Made by a program: the position numbers and the translations under genes
Assembly: GCF_002934685.1 (NCBI RefSeq)
Contig: NZ_NKHL01000090.1
Location: 1-64,000 of the forward strand
From: Pseudomonas bohemica
Lineage (GTDB): Bacteria; Pseudomonadota; Gammaproteobacteria; Pseudomonadales; Pseudomonadaceae
Length of the DNA: 64,000 nucleotides
Direction: 5' to 3'
In this document: positions 18,797 through 27,640 of the stretch, one piece after another
Layout of the letters: each line of letters begins with the position of its first letter
Numbering within the stretch: the first letter of the stretch is position 1
Notes under the pieces: generated by a model
What the model was told of the DNA's origin: nothing
Database searches by the model: none
What the model saw: only the letters and a program-made list of their open reading frames with translations

Positions 18797-18804
18797 AATA
18801 ACAA
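18797..18804 (+). promoter_or_regulatory. Crc/Hfq-like motif before the lactate-type permease
   Basis: AATAACAA is a perfect AAnAAnAA match, overlapping an A8 run and ending 12 bases before the ATG at 18817, close to the AAGAGA ribosome binding site. Confidence 0.5.
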
Positions 18805-18816
18805 GAGACTGCTCAT

Positions 18817-20505
18817 ATGCAAACCTGGCAACAGTTGTATACCCCACTTGGCAGCGTGGGATTATCAGCGCTGGTCGCGCTAATCCCGATCATGTTCTTC
18901 TTCCTCGCCCTCGCGGTGTTCCGCATGAAAGGCTACGTCGCCAGCACCCTCACTCTGGTGCTCTCGGTGCTTATCGCCACCCTGGTGTTCAAGATGCCGA
19001 TCGACATGGCTTTCGCCGCTGCCGGGTATGGTTTTGCCTACGGCTTATGGCCTATCGCGTGGATCATCGTCGCGGCGGTATTTCTCTACAAGCTGACGGT
19101 GAAAAGCGGTCAGTTCGAGGTGATTCGTAGCTCAGTGCTGTCGATCACCGCAGACCAGCGCCTGCAGGTGCTTCTTATCGGATTTTCTTTTGGTGCCTTT
19201 CTCGAAGGTGCGGCTGGCTTTGGCGCGCCGGTGGCAATCACCGCGGCCCTGCTGGTTGGCCTGGGTTTCAATCCGCTGTATGCAGCGGGCCTGTGCCTGA
19301 TAGCCAACACCGCGCCAGTGGCATTCGGCGCGTTGGGTATTCCCATCGTCGTTGCCGGTCAGGTGACGGGCATCGACGCGTTCAAGATCGGCGCGATGAC
19401 CGGCCGTCAGCTGCCACTGTTGTCGATCATCGTACCGTTCTGGCTGGTGGCGATGATGGATGGCTGGCGGGGTATCAGGGAAACCTGGCCCGCTGCTCTG
19501 GTCGCAGGTTTCAGCTTCGCCGTGACCCAGTACTTCACCTCCAACTTCATGGGCCCGGAATTGCCAGACATCACCTCGGCGCTGGTCAGCCTGGTGAGCC
19601 TGACCCTGTTCCTGAAGGTATGGCATCCGAAACAGGCAGAGGAAACCGAAATCACCGGGATCAACGCCGATGGCACCGCGATCCTGGGTAAAGTCGGGGG
19701 GCAACCTGGAGGCGCGCCCTCAGCCTATGACGTTGCGACAGTCCTCAAGGCCTGGTCGCCGTTTTTGGTGCTGACCGTGCTGGTCACCCTCTGGACGCTG
19801 AAACCGTTCAAAGCCTTGTTCGCTCCGGGCGGCGCGTTATATAGCTGGGTATTGCAGATCGCGATTCCACACCTCGATCAGTGGGTGATGAAGGTCGCGC
19901 CGATCGTCGCTACGCCGACCGCGATCTCGGCGGTGTTCAAATTCGATCCTGTGTCTGCCACCGGGACGGCTATCTTTTTCTCCGCGCTGATCTCGATGGC
20001 GATCCTGCGCATCAACGTCAGGAGCGGCCTGACGGCGTTCAAGGAAACCCTCGTGGAACTCAAGTTTCCGATCCTCTCGATCGGGATGGTGCTTGCGTTT
20101 GCCTTCGTAACGAACTACTCGGGCATGTCCACTACGCTGGCGATCATGTTGGCGAGCACCGGCGCCGCGTTCCCTTTCTTCTCGCCGTTTCTGGGATGGA
20201 TCGGCGTGTTCCTGACGGGCTCGGACACCTCATCCAACGCCCTCTTCGCTTCGCTACAGGCAACCACCGCCCATCAGATCGGCGTCAATGACATCCTGTT
20301 GGTCGCCGCCAACAGCAGTGGTGGCGTCACCGGCAAGATGATCTCGCCGCAATCCATCGCCGTGGCATGCGCCGCGACAGGGATGGTCGGTCGCGAATCG
20401 GATCTGTTCCGCTTCACGCTCAAGCACAGTGTGATATTCGCGACGATCGTCGGCTTCATCACGCTGGCTCAGGCGTACTGGTTTACAGGCATGCTCGTGC
20501 ATTGA
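18817..20505 (+). CDS. L-lactate permease family transporter
   Basis: A 562-residue inner-membrane symporter of the LctP/LldP family (TC 2.A.14) with about 14 helices. Typical segments include [26 protein letters not shown], here at about residues 125-150, and the C-terminal [15 protein letters not shown] and [19 protein letters not shown] signatures. The family takes up lactate, glycolate or other 2-hydroxy acids with protons. Here it is paired with a UxaA-family dehydratase rather than lactate dehydrogenase genes, so the substrate may be a sugar acid or tartrate-like acid; that is inference. It converges on the IclR gene. Confidence 0.9.
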   Translation: MQTWQQLYTPLGSVGLSALVALIPIMFFFLALAVFRMKGYVASTLTLVLSVLIATLVFKMPIDMAFAAAGYGFAYGLWPIAWIIVAAVFLYKLTVKSGQFEVIRSSVLSITADQRLQVLLIGFSFGAFLEGAAGFGAPVAITAALLVGLGFNPLYAAGLCLIANTAPVAFGALGIPIVVAGQVTGIDAFKIGAMTGRQLPLLSIIVPFWLVAMMDGWRGIRETWPAALVAGFSFAVTQYFTSNFMGPELPDITSALVSLVSLTLFLKVWHPKQAEETEITGINADGTAILGKVGGQPGGAPSAYDVATVLKAWSPFLVLTVLVTLWTLKPFKALFAPGGALYSWVLQIAIPHLDQWVMKVAPIVATPTAISAVFKFDPVSATGTAIFFSALISMAILRINVRSGLTAFKETLVELKFPILSIGMVLAFAFVTNYSGMSTTLAIMLASTGAAFPFFSPFLGWIGVFLTGSDTSSNALFASLQATTAHQIGVNDILLVAANSSGGVTGKMISPQSIAVACAATGMVGRESDLFRFTLKHSVIFATIVGFITLAQAYWFTGMLVH

Positions 20506-20568
20506 GACAGAGCGCTAGTGGCTGCTTCCGTCACCGCGAGGCACACCTGCCCGAATGCTCAAAAGCAA

Positions 20569-20594
20569 CCGTGTTCCATACACGTGGAACACGG
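20569..20594. terminator. Palindrome between the convergent permease and IclR genes
   Basis: CCGTGTTCCA (20569-20578) and TGGAACACGG (20585-20594) form a ten-base stem with a six-base loop. It may act as a bidirectional terminator for the two converging genes, though no clear T-run flanks it. The GTTCCA/TGGAAC half-sites also resemble IclR-family operators. Confidence 0.45.
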
Positions 20595-20641
20595 CTCCGT
20601 TTGCCCCCCAGCCCTCGATAAGCGCGAGGTTGAAGTTGGCA

Positions 20642-21397
20642 TCAAGCGATGCTGCGCATGGCGTCGGTCAGATCTCGCTGACATTTTTTCAACGCCGCCT
20701 TGACGGTGTCGATGGCCTCTTCCATTCGCCATACCGGCCCGACCACGTCGATCGCATACTGCCCTTGCGGCGTCTGCAAACCGACGGCTATAGCCCCAAC
20801 CCCGACCGTGTGCTCATCAAAATCGAGGGCAAATCCGCTATTCCTGATCTCCTCAAGCTGCGCCAGCAATTGCTTGAGCGTGAGTGTCCTGGGTGTCAGC
20901 TGCTTGAGTTCAGTGCCGAGCAAATCCATCACCGCCTTGTCTTGCATGGCAGAGAGCAGGATTTTCCCGCCAGCTGTCGCGTAGATGCTCAGAAAATTAC
21001 CCGCGACCGGAGCAACCCGCAGGGCATTGGGCGACACGACTGAATGCAAGATCAGCAACTGAGCCCCGCTCGCCCCCATCAATACCGCCGTCTCTCCCGT
21101 CACCCGAGAGAGCTCCTCCAGGTAAGGCCGGGCTTTCTGCGTAATGTCGACGTGGCTGTGGGATGCCAGGCGCATCAAGGCCGGGCCCAGGCAAACGCCG
21201 CCAGGACCGTGCACCTCCAGCAGCTCTTCCTGAGCCAGCGCATCGACCATCCGCTGAACGGTAGAACGCGGCAGACCACTTTTCCTGGCAATGGCGCCAA
21301 GGCTCAAACCCGAGGGTTCGTCTTCCAGGGTACGCAGGATAGCGGCGGCGCGGGCAATGACCCCGACGCCACTTCGATCAGATTCAGCACTCGTCAT
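20642..21397 (-). CDS. IclR-family transcriptional regulator
   Basis: A 251-residue regulator with an N-terminal winged HTH (VIARAAAILRTLEDEPSGLSLGAIARKSGLPRSTVQRMV region, residues 13-50) and a C-terminal effector domain of IclR type. I chose the ATG at 21397; earlier starts (21439, 21487) would run the coding sequence through the palindrome at 21423-21435, which looks like an operator. It is divergent from the three-gene efflux operon and probably represses it, as IclR-family TtgV-like proteins do for efflux pumps in other pseudomonads. Confidence 0.87.
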   Translation of the reverse strand: MTSAESDRSGVGVIARAAAILRTLEDEPSGLSLGAIARKSGLPRSTVQRMVDALAQEELLEVHGPGGVCLGPALMRLASHSHVDITQKARPYLEELSRVTGETAVLMGASGAQLLILHSVVSPNALRVAPVAGNFLSIYATAGGKILLSAMQDKAVMDLLGTELKQLTPRTLTLKQLLAQLEEIRNSGFALDFDEHTVGVGAIAVGLQTPQGQYAIDVVGPVWRMEEAIDTVKAALKKCQRDLTDAMRSIA

Positions 21398-21422
21398 GGT
21401 CTTGTCCAAAGTATTATCAGTT

Positions 21423-21435
21423 GGTACAGTGTACC
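21423..21435. promoter_or_regulatory. Perfect palindrome in the IclR/efflux divergent promoter
   Basis: GGTACAGTGTACC is a 13-base perfect inverted repeat (centre G) in the 80-base gap between the chosen IclR start and the efflux operon start. Its position makes it a good candidate operator for both directions. Confidence 0.55.
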
Positions 21436-21477
21436 GCATATCAGGCCCTCTATCTTTCGGCGCAACAGGATCCTCCT

Positions 21478-23007
21478 TTGTCAGCACCCATCACTCCCCC
21501 TGTTCCGACACCTTTCGGTTGGCGGTTGGCCATCGGCCTGGTCGGTGTTTTACTCGCCGCGCTCACCTCAGGCATCAACGACCGGGTCACAGAAACGGTC
21601 CTGGTGGATATTCTAGGGATTTTCAGCCTGAGTCACGATCAGGGTACCTGGATCAGCACCGCCTATGCGGCCGCCGAAGTGAGCGCCATGCTGCTCTCGC
21701 CGTGGCTGGCGATGACTTTCTCGATCCGCCGCTATGCCATCGTGATGACGTGCGCCTTCACCCTGTTCGGCATACTCATTCCCTTCGCCCCCAACTTCGA
21801 AAGTCTGGTCACGCTGCGCGTGCTGCAGGGTTTGGCAGGGGGCGCCCTGCCACCTTTGCTGATGACCGCCGCCCTGCGTTTCCTGCCATGGCACGTCAAA
21901 CTCTACGGGCTCTCGGCGTATGCACTGACGGCGACCTTCGGCCCAAACCTGGCCACGCCGTTGGCGGCACTATGGACCGAGGGCGGCAACTGGCGAATGG
22001 TGTTCTGGCAAATCGTGCCGACGTGTCTGATCGGTGCCGGCTTCATTGCCTACGGCCTGCCGCAGGACCCGATTCGTCTGGAGCGCTTCAAACAGGCCGA
22101 TTGGCGTGGTGCATTATTGGGCGTCGGCGGTATTTCCATGCTGGTGGTTGCCCTGACACAAGGCGAGCGACTCGACTGGTTGAACTCCCCACTGATCGCT
22201 TTCATGTTGCTGGGTGCCGCCACCGCCTTGCCGCTGTTTCTGCTCAACGAGTGGTTTCACCCGCTGCCCCTGTTCAAGTTGCAATTGCTGGAGCGGCGCA
22301 ATTTCGCCTACGGCATCGTCACCCTGTGTTTGTTTCTGCTGCTGTCGCTGGCAGGGGGCGCCATTCCGGCGGCGTATCTGACCGAGATTCAAGGTTATCG
22401 CTATCTGCAAACCATGCCGACTGCCCTGTTGATCGCTGTCCCGCAATTGGTGCTGGCGCCTTTGGTGGCGATGACGATCAATCGCAACTGGGTGGATTCG
22501 CGCTATGTCATCGGCGCCGGACTGGCGTTGATGGCCATCGCCTGCATCGGCGGTTCGTTGTTGACCAGTGAGTGGGTCCGCGAGGACTTCTATGCGCTGC
22601 AGATCATCCATGCGTTTGCCCAGCCCATGATCGTGGTGCCGTTGTTGATGAACGCCACCGGGGTGATCCAGCCGATGGAGGGCCCGTTTGCCTCTTCCAT
22701 GGTCAACAGCATGCGCGGGCTGTTTTCGGTGGTCGGTGCTTCGGCGCTGGAAAACCTGATCACCCACCGCGAACACCTGCACTCCAATACGCTGCTCGAT
22801 AATCTGGGTTCAAGCCATCAGGCCCTCAGCCCGCTGTTCCAGCATCAAACCCTTGCCGCCGTTTCGCAGCGCGTTCAGCGACAAGCCTTCGTGCTCAGCT
22901 ACAGCGATGCGTACCTGGCGCTGCTGGCGGTTGTCGCTGTCCTGTTCGTCGTTCTACTGACCCTGCCCAAACGCGCCTATCCACCGCAACCTCCGGTATC
23001 GCCATGA
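21478..23007 (+). CDS. DHA2-family MFS drug transporter (EmrB-like)
   Basis: A 509-residue, 14-helix inner-membrane drug:H+ antiporter. It has the DHA2 layout with an early acidic helix (TSGINDRVTETVL), a long middle part and family-style GTWISTAYAAAEVSAM. I chose TTG 21478 because AGGA lies seven bases before it; the frame extends to another TTG at 21421 inside the palindrome. The stop overlaps the next start (ATGA), so it is the first gene of an operon with a periplasmic adaptor and an outer-membrane channel. Substrates are unknown. Confidence 0.88.
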   Translation: MSAPITPPVPTPFGWRLAIGLVGVLLAALTSGINDRVTETVLVDILGIFSLSHDQGTWISTAYAAAEVSAMLLSPWLAMTFSIRRYAIVMTCAFTLFGILIPFAPNFESLVTLRVLQGLAGGALPPLLMTAALRFLPWHVKLYGLSAYALTATFGPNLATPLAALWTEGGNWRMVFWQIVPTCLIGAGFIAYGLPQDPIRLERFKQADWRGALLGVGGISMLVVALTQGERLDWLNSPLIAFMLLGAATALPLFLLNEWFHPLPLFKLQLLERRNFAYGIVTLCLFLLLSLAGGAIPAAYLTEIQGYRYLQTMPTALLIAVPQLVLAPLVAMTINRNWVDSRYVIGAGLALMAIACIGGSLLTSEWVREDFYALQIIHAFAQPMIVVPLLMNATGVIQPMEGPFASSMVNSMRGLFSVVGASALENLITHREHLHSNTLLDNLGSSHQALSPLFQHQTLAAVSQRVQRQAFVLSYSDAYLALLAVVAVLFVVLLTLPKRAYPPQPPVSP

Positions 23008-24035
23008 AACAACATAGAACCGCCATCAGCCTGGTTTGCACGGCTGTCATCATCTGCGCCGTGTACACCGGCTACGAAATCCTCTCCACCAGCGCTGTAC
23101 AGAGCACCGACGATGCCTACATCAGGGCTGACTCGGTACTGATTTCCGCACGCCTGCCGGGGCAAATCACCAAGGTGCTGGTAGAAGACAACCAATCGGT
23201 CAAGGCCGGCCAAGTGTTGGCAGAGCTTGATGATCGGGACTTGCTGGTCGCCCAGGCTTCGGCGGCAGCCACCGTATCGGCCGCCAAGGCGCAGTTGCTG
23301 AATCTGCAGGCGAGCATCGAACGCCAGGCGGCCGTGATCGATCAAACCAGCGCGACCACCCGCGCCACCGCCGCGTCCCTGAAGTTCGCGCAGGCTAACG
23401 AACAGCGCTACCTGAATCTTTCGAACGCTGGTGCGGGCACCCAGCAGGAACACCAGAAAGCGGTAGCCGACCTGCAGGGCTGGCAAGCCTCCCGTGATCG
23501 TGATGAAGCCTCCCGGGTCGCGGCCACCAAGACGCTGGAGGTGCTCAAAGCCCAGCTGGAAGTGGCAAAGGCTGAGTTGGCCAAGGATCAGGCGGCGTTG
23601 AAACAGGCGGATCTGAACGTCTCCTACACCAAAATCACCGCGCCGCAGGATGGCATGGTCGGCCAGCGTTCGGTCCGCGTCGGTGCCTATGTCTCTCAAG
23701 GGCAACCGCTGATGGCGGTGGTACCGCTGCACGAAGCCTTCGTGGTGGCCAACTTTCGCGAGACCCAACTGGCACGCATGGTCGCGCATCAGGAAGTCGA
23801 GCTGAGCGTCGACAGCATTCCGGACCACAGCTTCAAAGGCCACATCGAGAGTGTCGCGCCGGCGACCGGGGTGTCCTTTTCCGAGATCGCCCCGGATAAC
23901 GCAACGGGGAACTTCACCAAGGTCGTGCAACGCATCCCGGTGAAAATCATTTTCGAGCAGAATCAGGCAGACCTCGATCGGCTGCGCATCGGCATGTCGG
24001 TGGTGGCCAGTGTCGACACCAGCAGGGGGCACTGA
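23004..24035 (+). CDS. HlyD/EmrA-type membrane fusion protein
   Basis: A 343-residue periplasmic adaptor with one N-terminal helix (SLVCTAVIICAVYTGYEIL), a lipoyl half-motif (DDAYIRADSVLISARLPGQI), a long coiled-coil hairpin (about residues 80-200, rich in Ala, Gln and Glu), a second half-motif (VSYTKITAPQDGMVGQRSV) and a beta-barrel domain. It connects the MFS pump with the outer-membrane channel. Its start overlaps the stop of the MFS gene by four bases. Confidence 0.92.
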   Translation: MKQHRTAISLVCTAVIICAVYTGYEILSTSAVQSTDDAYIRADSVLISARLPGQITKVLVEDNQSVKAGQVLAELDDRDLLVAQASAAATVSAAKAQLLNLQASIERQAAVIDQTSATTRATAASLKFAQANEQRYLNLSNAGAGTQQEHQKAVADLQGWQASRDRDEASRVAATKTLEVLKAQLEVAKAELAKDQAALKQADLNVSYTKITAPQDGMVGQRSVRVGAYVSQGQPLMAVVPLHEAFVVANFRETQLARMVAHQEVELSVDSIPDHSFKGHIESVAPATGVSFSEIAPDNATGNFTKVVQRIPVKIIFEQNQADLDRLRIGMSVVASVDTSRGH

Positions 24036-24036
24036 G

Positions 24037-25446
24037 ATGAAGCGCACTCTGTTATTCATGGCCCTGGCCAGCCTTGGCGCCTGCGCCGTCGGCCCCGATT
24101 TTCAAGCGCCACATCCTGCACTTCCACAGAGCTGGCAGAGCGCAGTGCAGCCGGGTTCGACGCTGGTGGGAAAAAATGACAGCCAGTGGTGGCAGCAGCT
24201 GGGAGACCCGCAGTTGACGGCGCTTGTTGAACGCGCGGCGAACGCCAACTTCGACGTACGTACTGCCAACAATCGACTGGAGCAGAGCCGGCTGATGCGC
24301 AAGGTCACTGGCAGCACACAATTGCCAGGCATCAGCGCCAATGGCGCTTACAAGCGCGCGCGTAACAGTGCCGTGGGAGTCCTCGATGAGTCCGATCTGG
24401 AGGGCAAGGCGCCGTTCGAGCTGTGGAGCAGCGCCATCGACGCCAGTTGGGAAGTCGACCTCTGGGGCCATGTGCGCCGCAGCGTCGAGGCCGCCGACGC
24501 TGAGGTCGAGCTGACCGGTGCGCAGCGTGACGGCGTGCTATTGAGCATCAGCGCCGAAACCGCCACTGACTACATTCGCCTGCGTGGCGTGCAGGCGCGA
24601 CTGGCAGTCGCCCGGCAAAATCTGGAAATCGCCCGGCAGAGCTATCAGCTGACCAAGACTCGCTTCGACAATGGCGTCACCACCAACCTCGACACCGCCA
24701 ACTCCGCGGCGCAGGTGGCAACCATCGAAGCCGTGCTGCCAGTGCTCGGCGCTCAGCAGGACCGCCTGATCAACGCCTTGAGCCTGTTGTTGGGCGAGGC
24801 GCCGCGCTCGCTGCACGGGGAACTGATCGAGCCGAAGGCCATACCCAACCCGGCGCCTGATGTGCCGGTCGGGCTGCCGTCCGAACTGGCCCAGCGTCGC
24901 CCGGATATCCAGCAAAGCGAGGCCGCCCTTCACCGCGCGACTGCCGCCATCGGGGTGGCAAAGGCCGATTTCTATCCGCGTATCAGCCTGGGCGCCAGTA
25001 TCGGCTCGCAAGCTCTGGACGGTTCCAACTTCGGCAACTGGAGTTCTCGGGAATGGTCGTACGGTCCGAATTTTTATCTGCCGATTTTCCAGGGTGGACG
25101 CCTGACCGGCATGCTGGAACTGCGCAAGCGCCAGGAGCAGGAAGCGGCGATCAACTATCAGCAGACAGTGTTAGGCGCCTGGCATGAAGTCGACAACGCG
25201 ATGAATGACTACGCGGCCGAAAAACAGCACTACACCAGGCTTGAGGAGGCGGTGCATCAGAACACCATTGCGCTGACCACCGCCCGGGACCGTTACCGTC
25301 AGGGCGCCGTGGACTTCATCAACGTCTTGGGTGTGCAACGCGCGCTGCTGGCAACCCAGAGCGACCTGGTCGACAGTGCCACGCAAGCGGCCCTTGATCG
25401 CGTGCAACTGTACCGCGCGCTCGGCGGCGGCTGGCCCAAGGGCTGA
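24037..25446 (+). CDS. Outer-membrane efflux lipoprotein (NodT/OprM family)
   Basis: A 469-residue TolC-like channel with a lipoprotein signal (LASLGACAVGPDF, Cys around residue 16). Two repeated outer-membrane efflux domains follow (roughly 60-250 and 275-460). The ATG at 24037 follows the upstream stop by one base; the frame continues 27 bases further back without an ATG that improves the signal peptide. It completes a tripartite pump with the MFS and HlyD genes. Confidence 0.93.
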   Translation: MKRTLLFMALASLGACAVGPDFQAPHPALPQSWQSAVQPGSTLVGKNDSQWWQQLGDPQLTALVERAANANFDVRTANNRLEQSRLMRKVTGSTQLPGISANGAYKRARNSAVGVLDESDLEGKAPFELWSSAIDASWEVDLWGHVRRSVEAADAEVELTGAQRDGVLLSISAETATDYIRLRGVQARLAVARQNLEIARQSYQLTKTRFDNGVTTNLDTANSAAQVATIEAVLPVLGAQQDRLINALSLLLGEAPRSLHGELIEPKAIPNPAPDVPVGLPSELAQRRPDIQQSEAALHRATAAIGVAKADFYPRISLGASIGSQALDGSNFGNWSSREWSYGPNFYLPIFQGGRLTGMLELRKRQEQEAAINYQQTVLGAWHEVDNAMNDYAAEKQHYTRLEEAVHQNTIALTTARDRYRQGAVDFINVLGVQRALLATQSDLVDSATQAALDRVQLYRALGGGWPKG

Positions 25447-25474
25447 ACGAATCCACCCTGCGCGGGAGATGGCT

Positions 25475-25732
25475 TCAGCCGCGTGCAGCAGCCACCAGGC
25501 GATTGACCTCGGCGCGCACCATGTTGGCGTATTCAGGCGGCGACATGGCATCGAGCTCTGCCCGCACCCACTCCGACCACTTGCCTTTGCGTTTGGCGCG
25601 CTCGCCCATCAGTCGGGCGGCTTCGCCCTTGGCCTTGCCCAGATTGCTCTGCCACAGCTCGAACAGACGGGATTTCTCGTCCTCGATCACGGCACGCTCG
25701 GCAAGGGACTTGTTGGCCAGGTTGAAACTCAT
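25475..25732 (-). CDS. Small conserved hypothetical protein
   Basis: An 85-residue charged, helical protein beginning MSFNLANKSLAERA. It is rich in Lys, Arg, Glu and Ala, with a Trp-containing helix (GKWSEWVRAELDAMSP) and no signal or membrane segment. I recall this sequence style as a conserved Pseudomonas protein of unknown function, but cannot name a family. I use the second Met (25732) because the seven residues before it do not look conserved. It converges with the efflux operon at a short gap. Confidence 0.65.
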   Translation of the reverse strand: MSFNLANKSLAERAVIEDEKSRLFELWQSNLGKAKGEAARLMGERAKRKGKWSEWVRAELDAMSPPEYANMVRAEVNRLVAAARG

Positions 25733-25936
25733 GACGTCTACCTCTGGTTGCAAAAACGTAACGCTCCGATTACAGCCGAAGATCGGCTGGAAAGCGTCAG
25801 CATCTTACACCCGCCACCGGTGATGCCCGATCACATTCGTCGCACTTTTTGCGCCGCCTCGGAAATACCCTGCAACTTTTCCCGGCCCCCGCGACTCCAT
25901 TGCTCACTGCCATCATCAACTGAAAGGAAATTTGCC

Positions 25937-26254
25937 ATGGCTCGTAAAACTGCTGCCCAAAACGCCGCCGAACAGATCCAGGATCAAGCATTCAGCGAAT
26001 TGGCGGCCCTCATCGAAGAATCCGACAAACTGCTCAAGGACAGCGCTTCGCTGGTCGGCGAAGAGGCAGAAACCGTGCGTGAGCAGCTGAGCCAGAAGCT
26101 CAGGCAAGCCGTCGATTCCCTGGGCAGCGTGCGTGATAAAACCAAGCCTGCCGTTGAGGCCACCGAAACCTACATCGGCGGCCACCCATGGCAGACCGTA
26201 GCGGTCTCGGCCGGTTTCGGTCTGGTGGTAGGCCTGCTGCTGGGTCGCCGTTGA
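25937..26254 (+). CDS. DUF883 (ElaB/YqjD-type) membrane-anchored protein
   Basis: A 105-residue protein with a long amphipathic helix in residues 1-75 and a C-terminal helix (WQTVAVSAGFGLVVGLLLGRR). This is the ElaB/YqjD/YgaM layout; E. coli YqjD binds ribosomes and anchors them to the inner membrane in stationary phase. The ATG at 25937 follows GAAAGGAAA. The longer open frame upstream overlaps noncoding sequence and a convergent gene. RpoS control is typical of the family but not visible here. Confidence 0.85.
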   Translation: MARKTAAQNAAEQIQDQAFSELAALIEESDKLLKDSASLVGEEAETVREQLSQKLRQAVDSLGSVRDKTKPAVEATETYIGGHPWQTVAVSAGFGLVVGLLLGRR

Positions 26255-26293
26255 TGCTGTGCATGCGCGTCCTGATCCAGCATTGACCCCGCT

Positions 26294-26362
26294 CCTGTAG
26301 CAGCCCGGTTTGCCGGCGGTGGCGTGGCCAAAACGCTGCCGCTGGCCCCGGACTGCCACAGG
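26294..26362. repeat. REPIN-like inverted pair of REP elements
   Basis: CCTGT with a CAGCCCGGTTTGCCGGCGG core faces an imperfect inverted copy (GCCGCTGGCCCCGGACTGCC) that ends in ACAGG, about 70 bases overall. This is the layout of a REPIN as found in many copies in P. fluorescens genomes. Confidence 0.6.
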
Positions 26363-26386
26363 GGATCGTACAGATTCAGCGCTTCA

Positions 26387-26881
26387 TCAGACGTCCCGCC
26401 GTGGCACCACGCCCTGCAACAACTTGCCGAAACAGTCCGCTGTAAACGCCACAGGTTCGGCGTCCTTGACCCCCACCGTTTTCCTCAACATCCAGTCATG
26501 ACGTCCCGCATCCAGCAGCAGGGTATATTTCTCTTGCCCATGCAAACTCAAACCGCTGACCGAAATGCTCACCTGCCCTTTCGTCCCCATGGCATCGGGC
26601 ACAAACGCAACCGTGTGCGTGCCCAGATAGAAACTCATGCGGCGGGTTCGGAACGGTGAGTTTTCATCGGGATAGCCCTTGCTCTGGGCCAGGTGCGGCT
26701 CGTACTCGAAGGAGGTTTGGCCTGCGTCGGCCAGGGGCTTGAGCCAGGTCTGGACCTGCTCGTAGAGGGCATCGATGCTGACATTCCACTGCGCCAGATC
26801 ATCGTGAAAACGTTGGTGCTTCTGCTCTTCGTAGCGCTGATTAGCGACCAGCAACTCGCTGAGGCGTTGAATCTCGTCCAT
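26387..26881 (-). CDS. Conserved hypothetical protein
   Basis: A 164-residue soluble protein without a signal peptide. The N-terminal half is helical and charged (IQRLSELLVANQRYEEQKHQRFHDDL); the C-terminal half is strand-like (RTRRMSFYLGTHTVAFVPDAMG and GRHDWMLRKTVGVKDAEP). No family comes to mind. It is transcribed leftwards towards the REPIN, downstream of the small lipoprotein gene. Confidence 0.6.
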   Translation of the reverse strand: MDEIQRLSELLVANQRYEEQKHQRFHDDLAQWNVSIDALYEQVQTWLKPLADAGQTSFEYEPHLAQSKGYPDENSPFRTRRMSFYLGTHTVAFVPDAMGTKGQVSISVSGLSLHGQEKYTLLLDAGRHDWMLRKTVGVKDAEPVAFTADCFGKLLQGVVPRRDV

Positions 26882-26978
26882 ATCGGCGATTCCCGGTTCA
26901 CGCGCTCGAGTATTCGAGCACGTGAATCAGGGTGGCACAGCCACGGCGGGGTGTCGCCTTACATCGTGCATCGGACCC

Positions 26979-27332
26979 TCAGGATCTGGGCGGGATGACT
27001 TCCAGTTGCGACAGGCGATGCCCCTTGACCAACGCCGCATCGATATCAGTCTTGGCCTTTTCGGCGCTGTCCTGGGAATCGAACGGGCCGATCATGACGA
27101 CTTCCTTGCCTTCGACCTTGACCACGTAAGAGGGATAGTGGTGCTCGACCAGCCAGTAGGTCATGTCGCTCAGGGCTTCTTTCAAATGAACGCGAATGGT
27201 CCATTGTGGCGAAGCCGGGGTCGGTGCTTCCGCGACTGAATCGGTGGTCGGGACCTTTGCCGGCGTTGCCGGTTTACCGCCGTCGCAACCTGCCAACATC
27301 AATACCGCCACCATCATTGCCATCTTGCGCAC
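26979..27332 (-). CDS. Small SPOR-like lipoprotein
   Basis: A 117-residue protein with a lipoprotein signal (AVLMLAGCDGG, Cys near residue 17), a Pro/Thr/Ala-rich linker, and a domain of about 70 residues ending GPFDSQDSAEKAKTDIDAALVKGHRLSQLEV. The GPF-plus-helix pattern resembles a SPOR peptidoglycan-binding domain. I chose GTG 27332, which follows GAGGAG by eight bases; the ORF begins 39 bases earlier without a ribosome binding site. Confidence 0.65.
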   Translation of the reverse strand: MRKMAMMVAVLMLAGCDGGKPATPAKVPTTDSVAEAPTPASPQWTIRVHLKEALSDMTYWLVEHHYPSYVVKVEGKEVVMIGPFDSQDSAEKAKTDIDAALVKGHRLSQLEVIPPRS

Positions 27333-27535
27333 GTGTGTCGCTCCTCGTCTGAAGTGGCGAGAGTCTACCACCGCGCATCCTCACCAGTTGTAACGCGACC
27401 GGCCCGCTGCCGACGAATACTGCTGCGTGCCGAGCGCTGGCAGGTCAGACATGCGACTTTCCGACGCGCCCCGGATTCGGTGCGATGGGGCTGCAGGTCA
27501 TGGCGGTGTCGCAAAATCCACGAGGCCATACAGAA

Positions 27536-27625
27536 CTTGCAGGAGCGCGCCGCCCGCGATGCGATTTGGCGGCACCAGATTAGTTGCCACACACAGGTTA
27601 ATCGCGGGCAAGCGCGCTCCTACAG
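27536..27625. repeat. REPIN-like inverted pair of REP elements
   Basis: CTTGCAGGAGCGCGC with GCCCGCGAT (27536-27560) faces ATCGCGGGCAAGCGCGCTCC (27601-27620), forming a long imperfect palindrome. It fills most of the 308-base gap between the small lipoprotein start and the tartrate dehydratase stop; no gene is seen there. Confidence 0.55.
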
Positions 27626-27640
27626 GGGTAAGTCGGTAGA

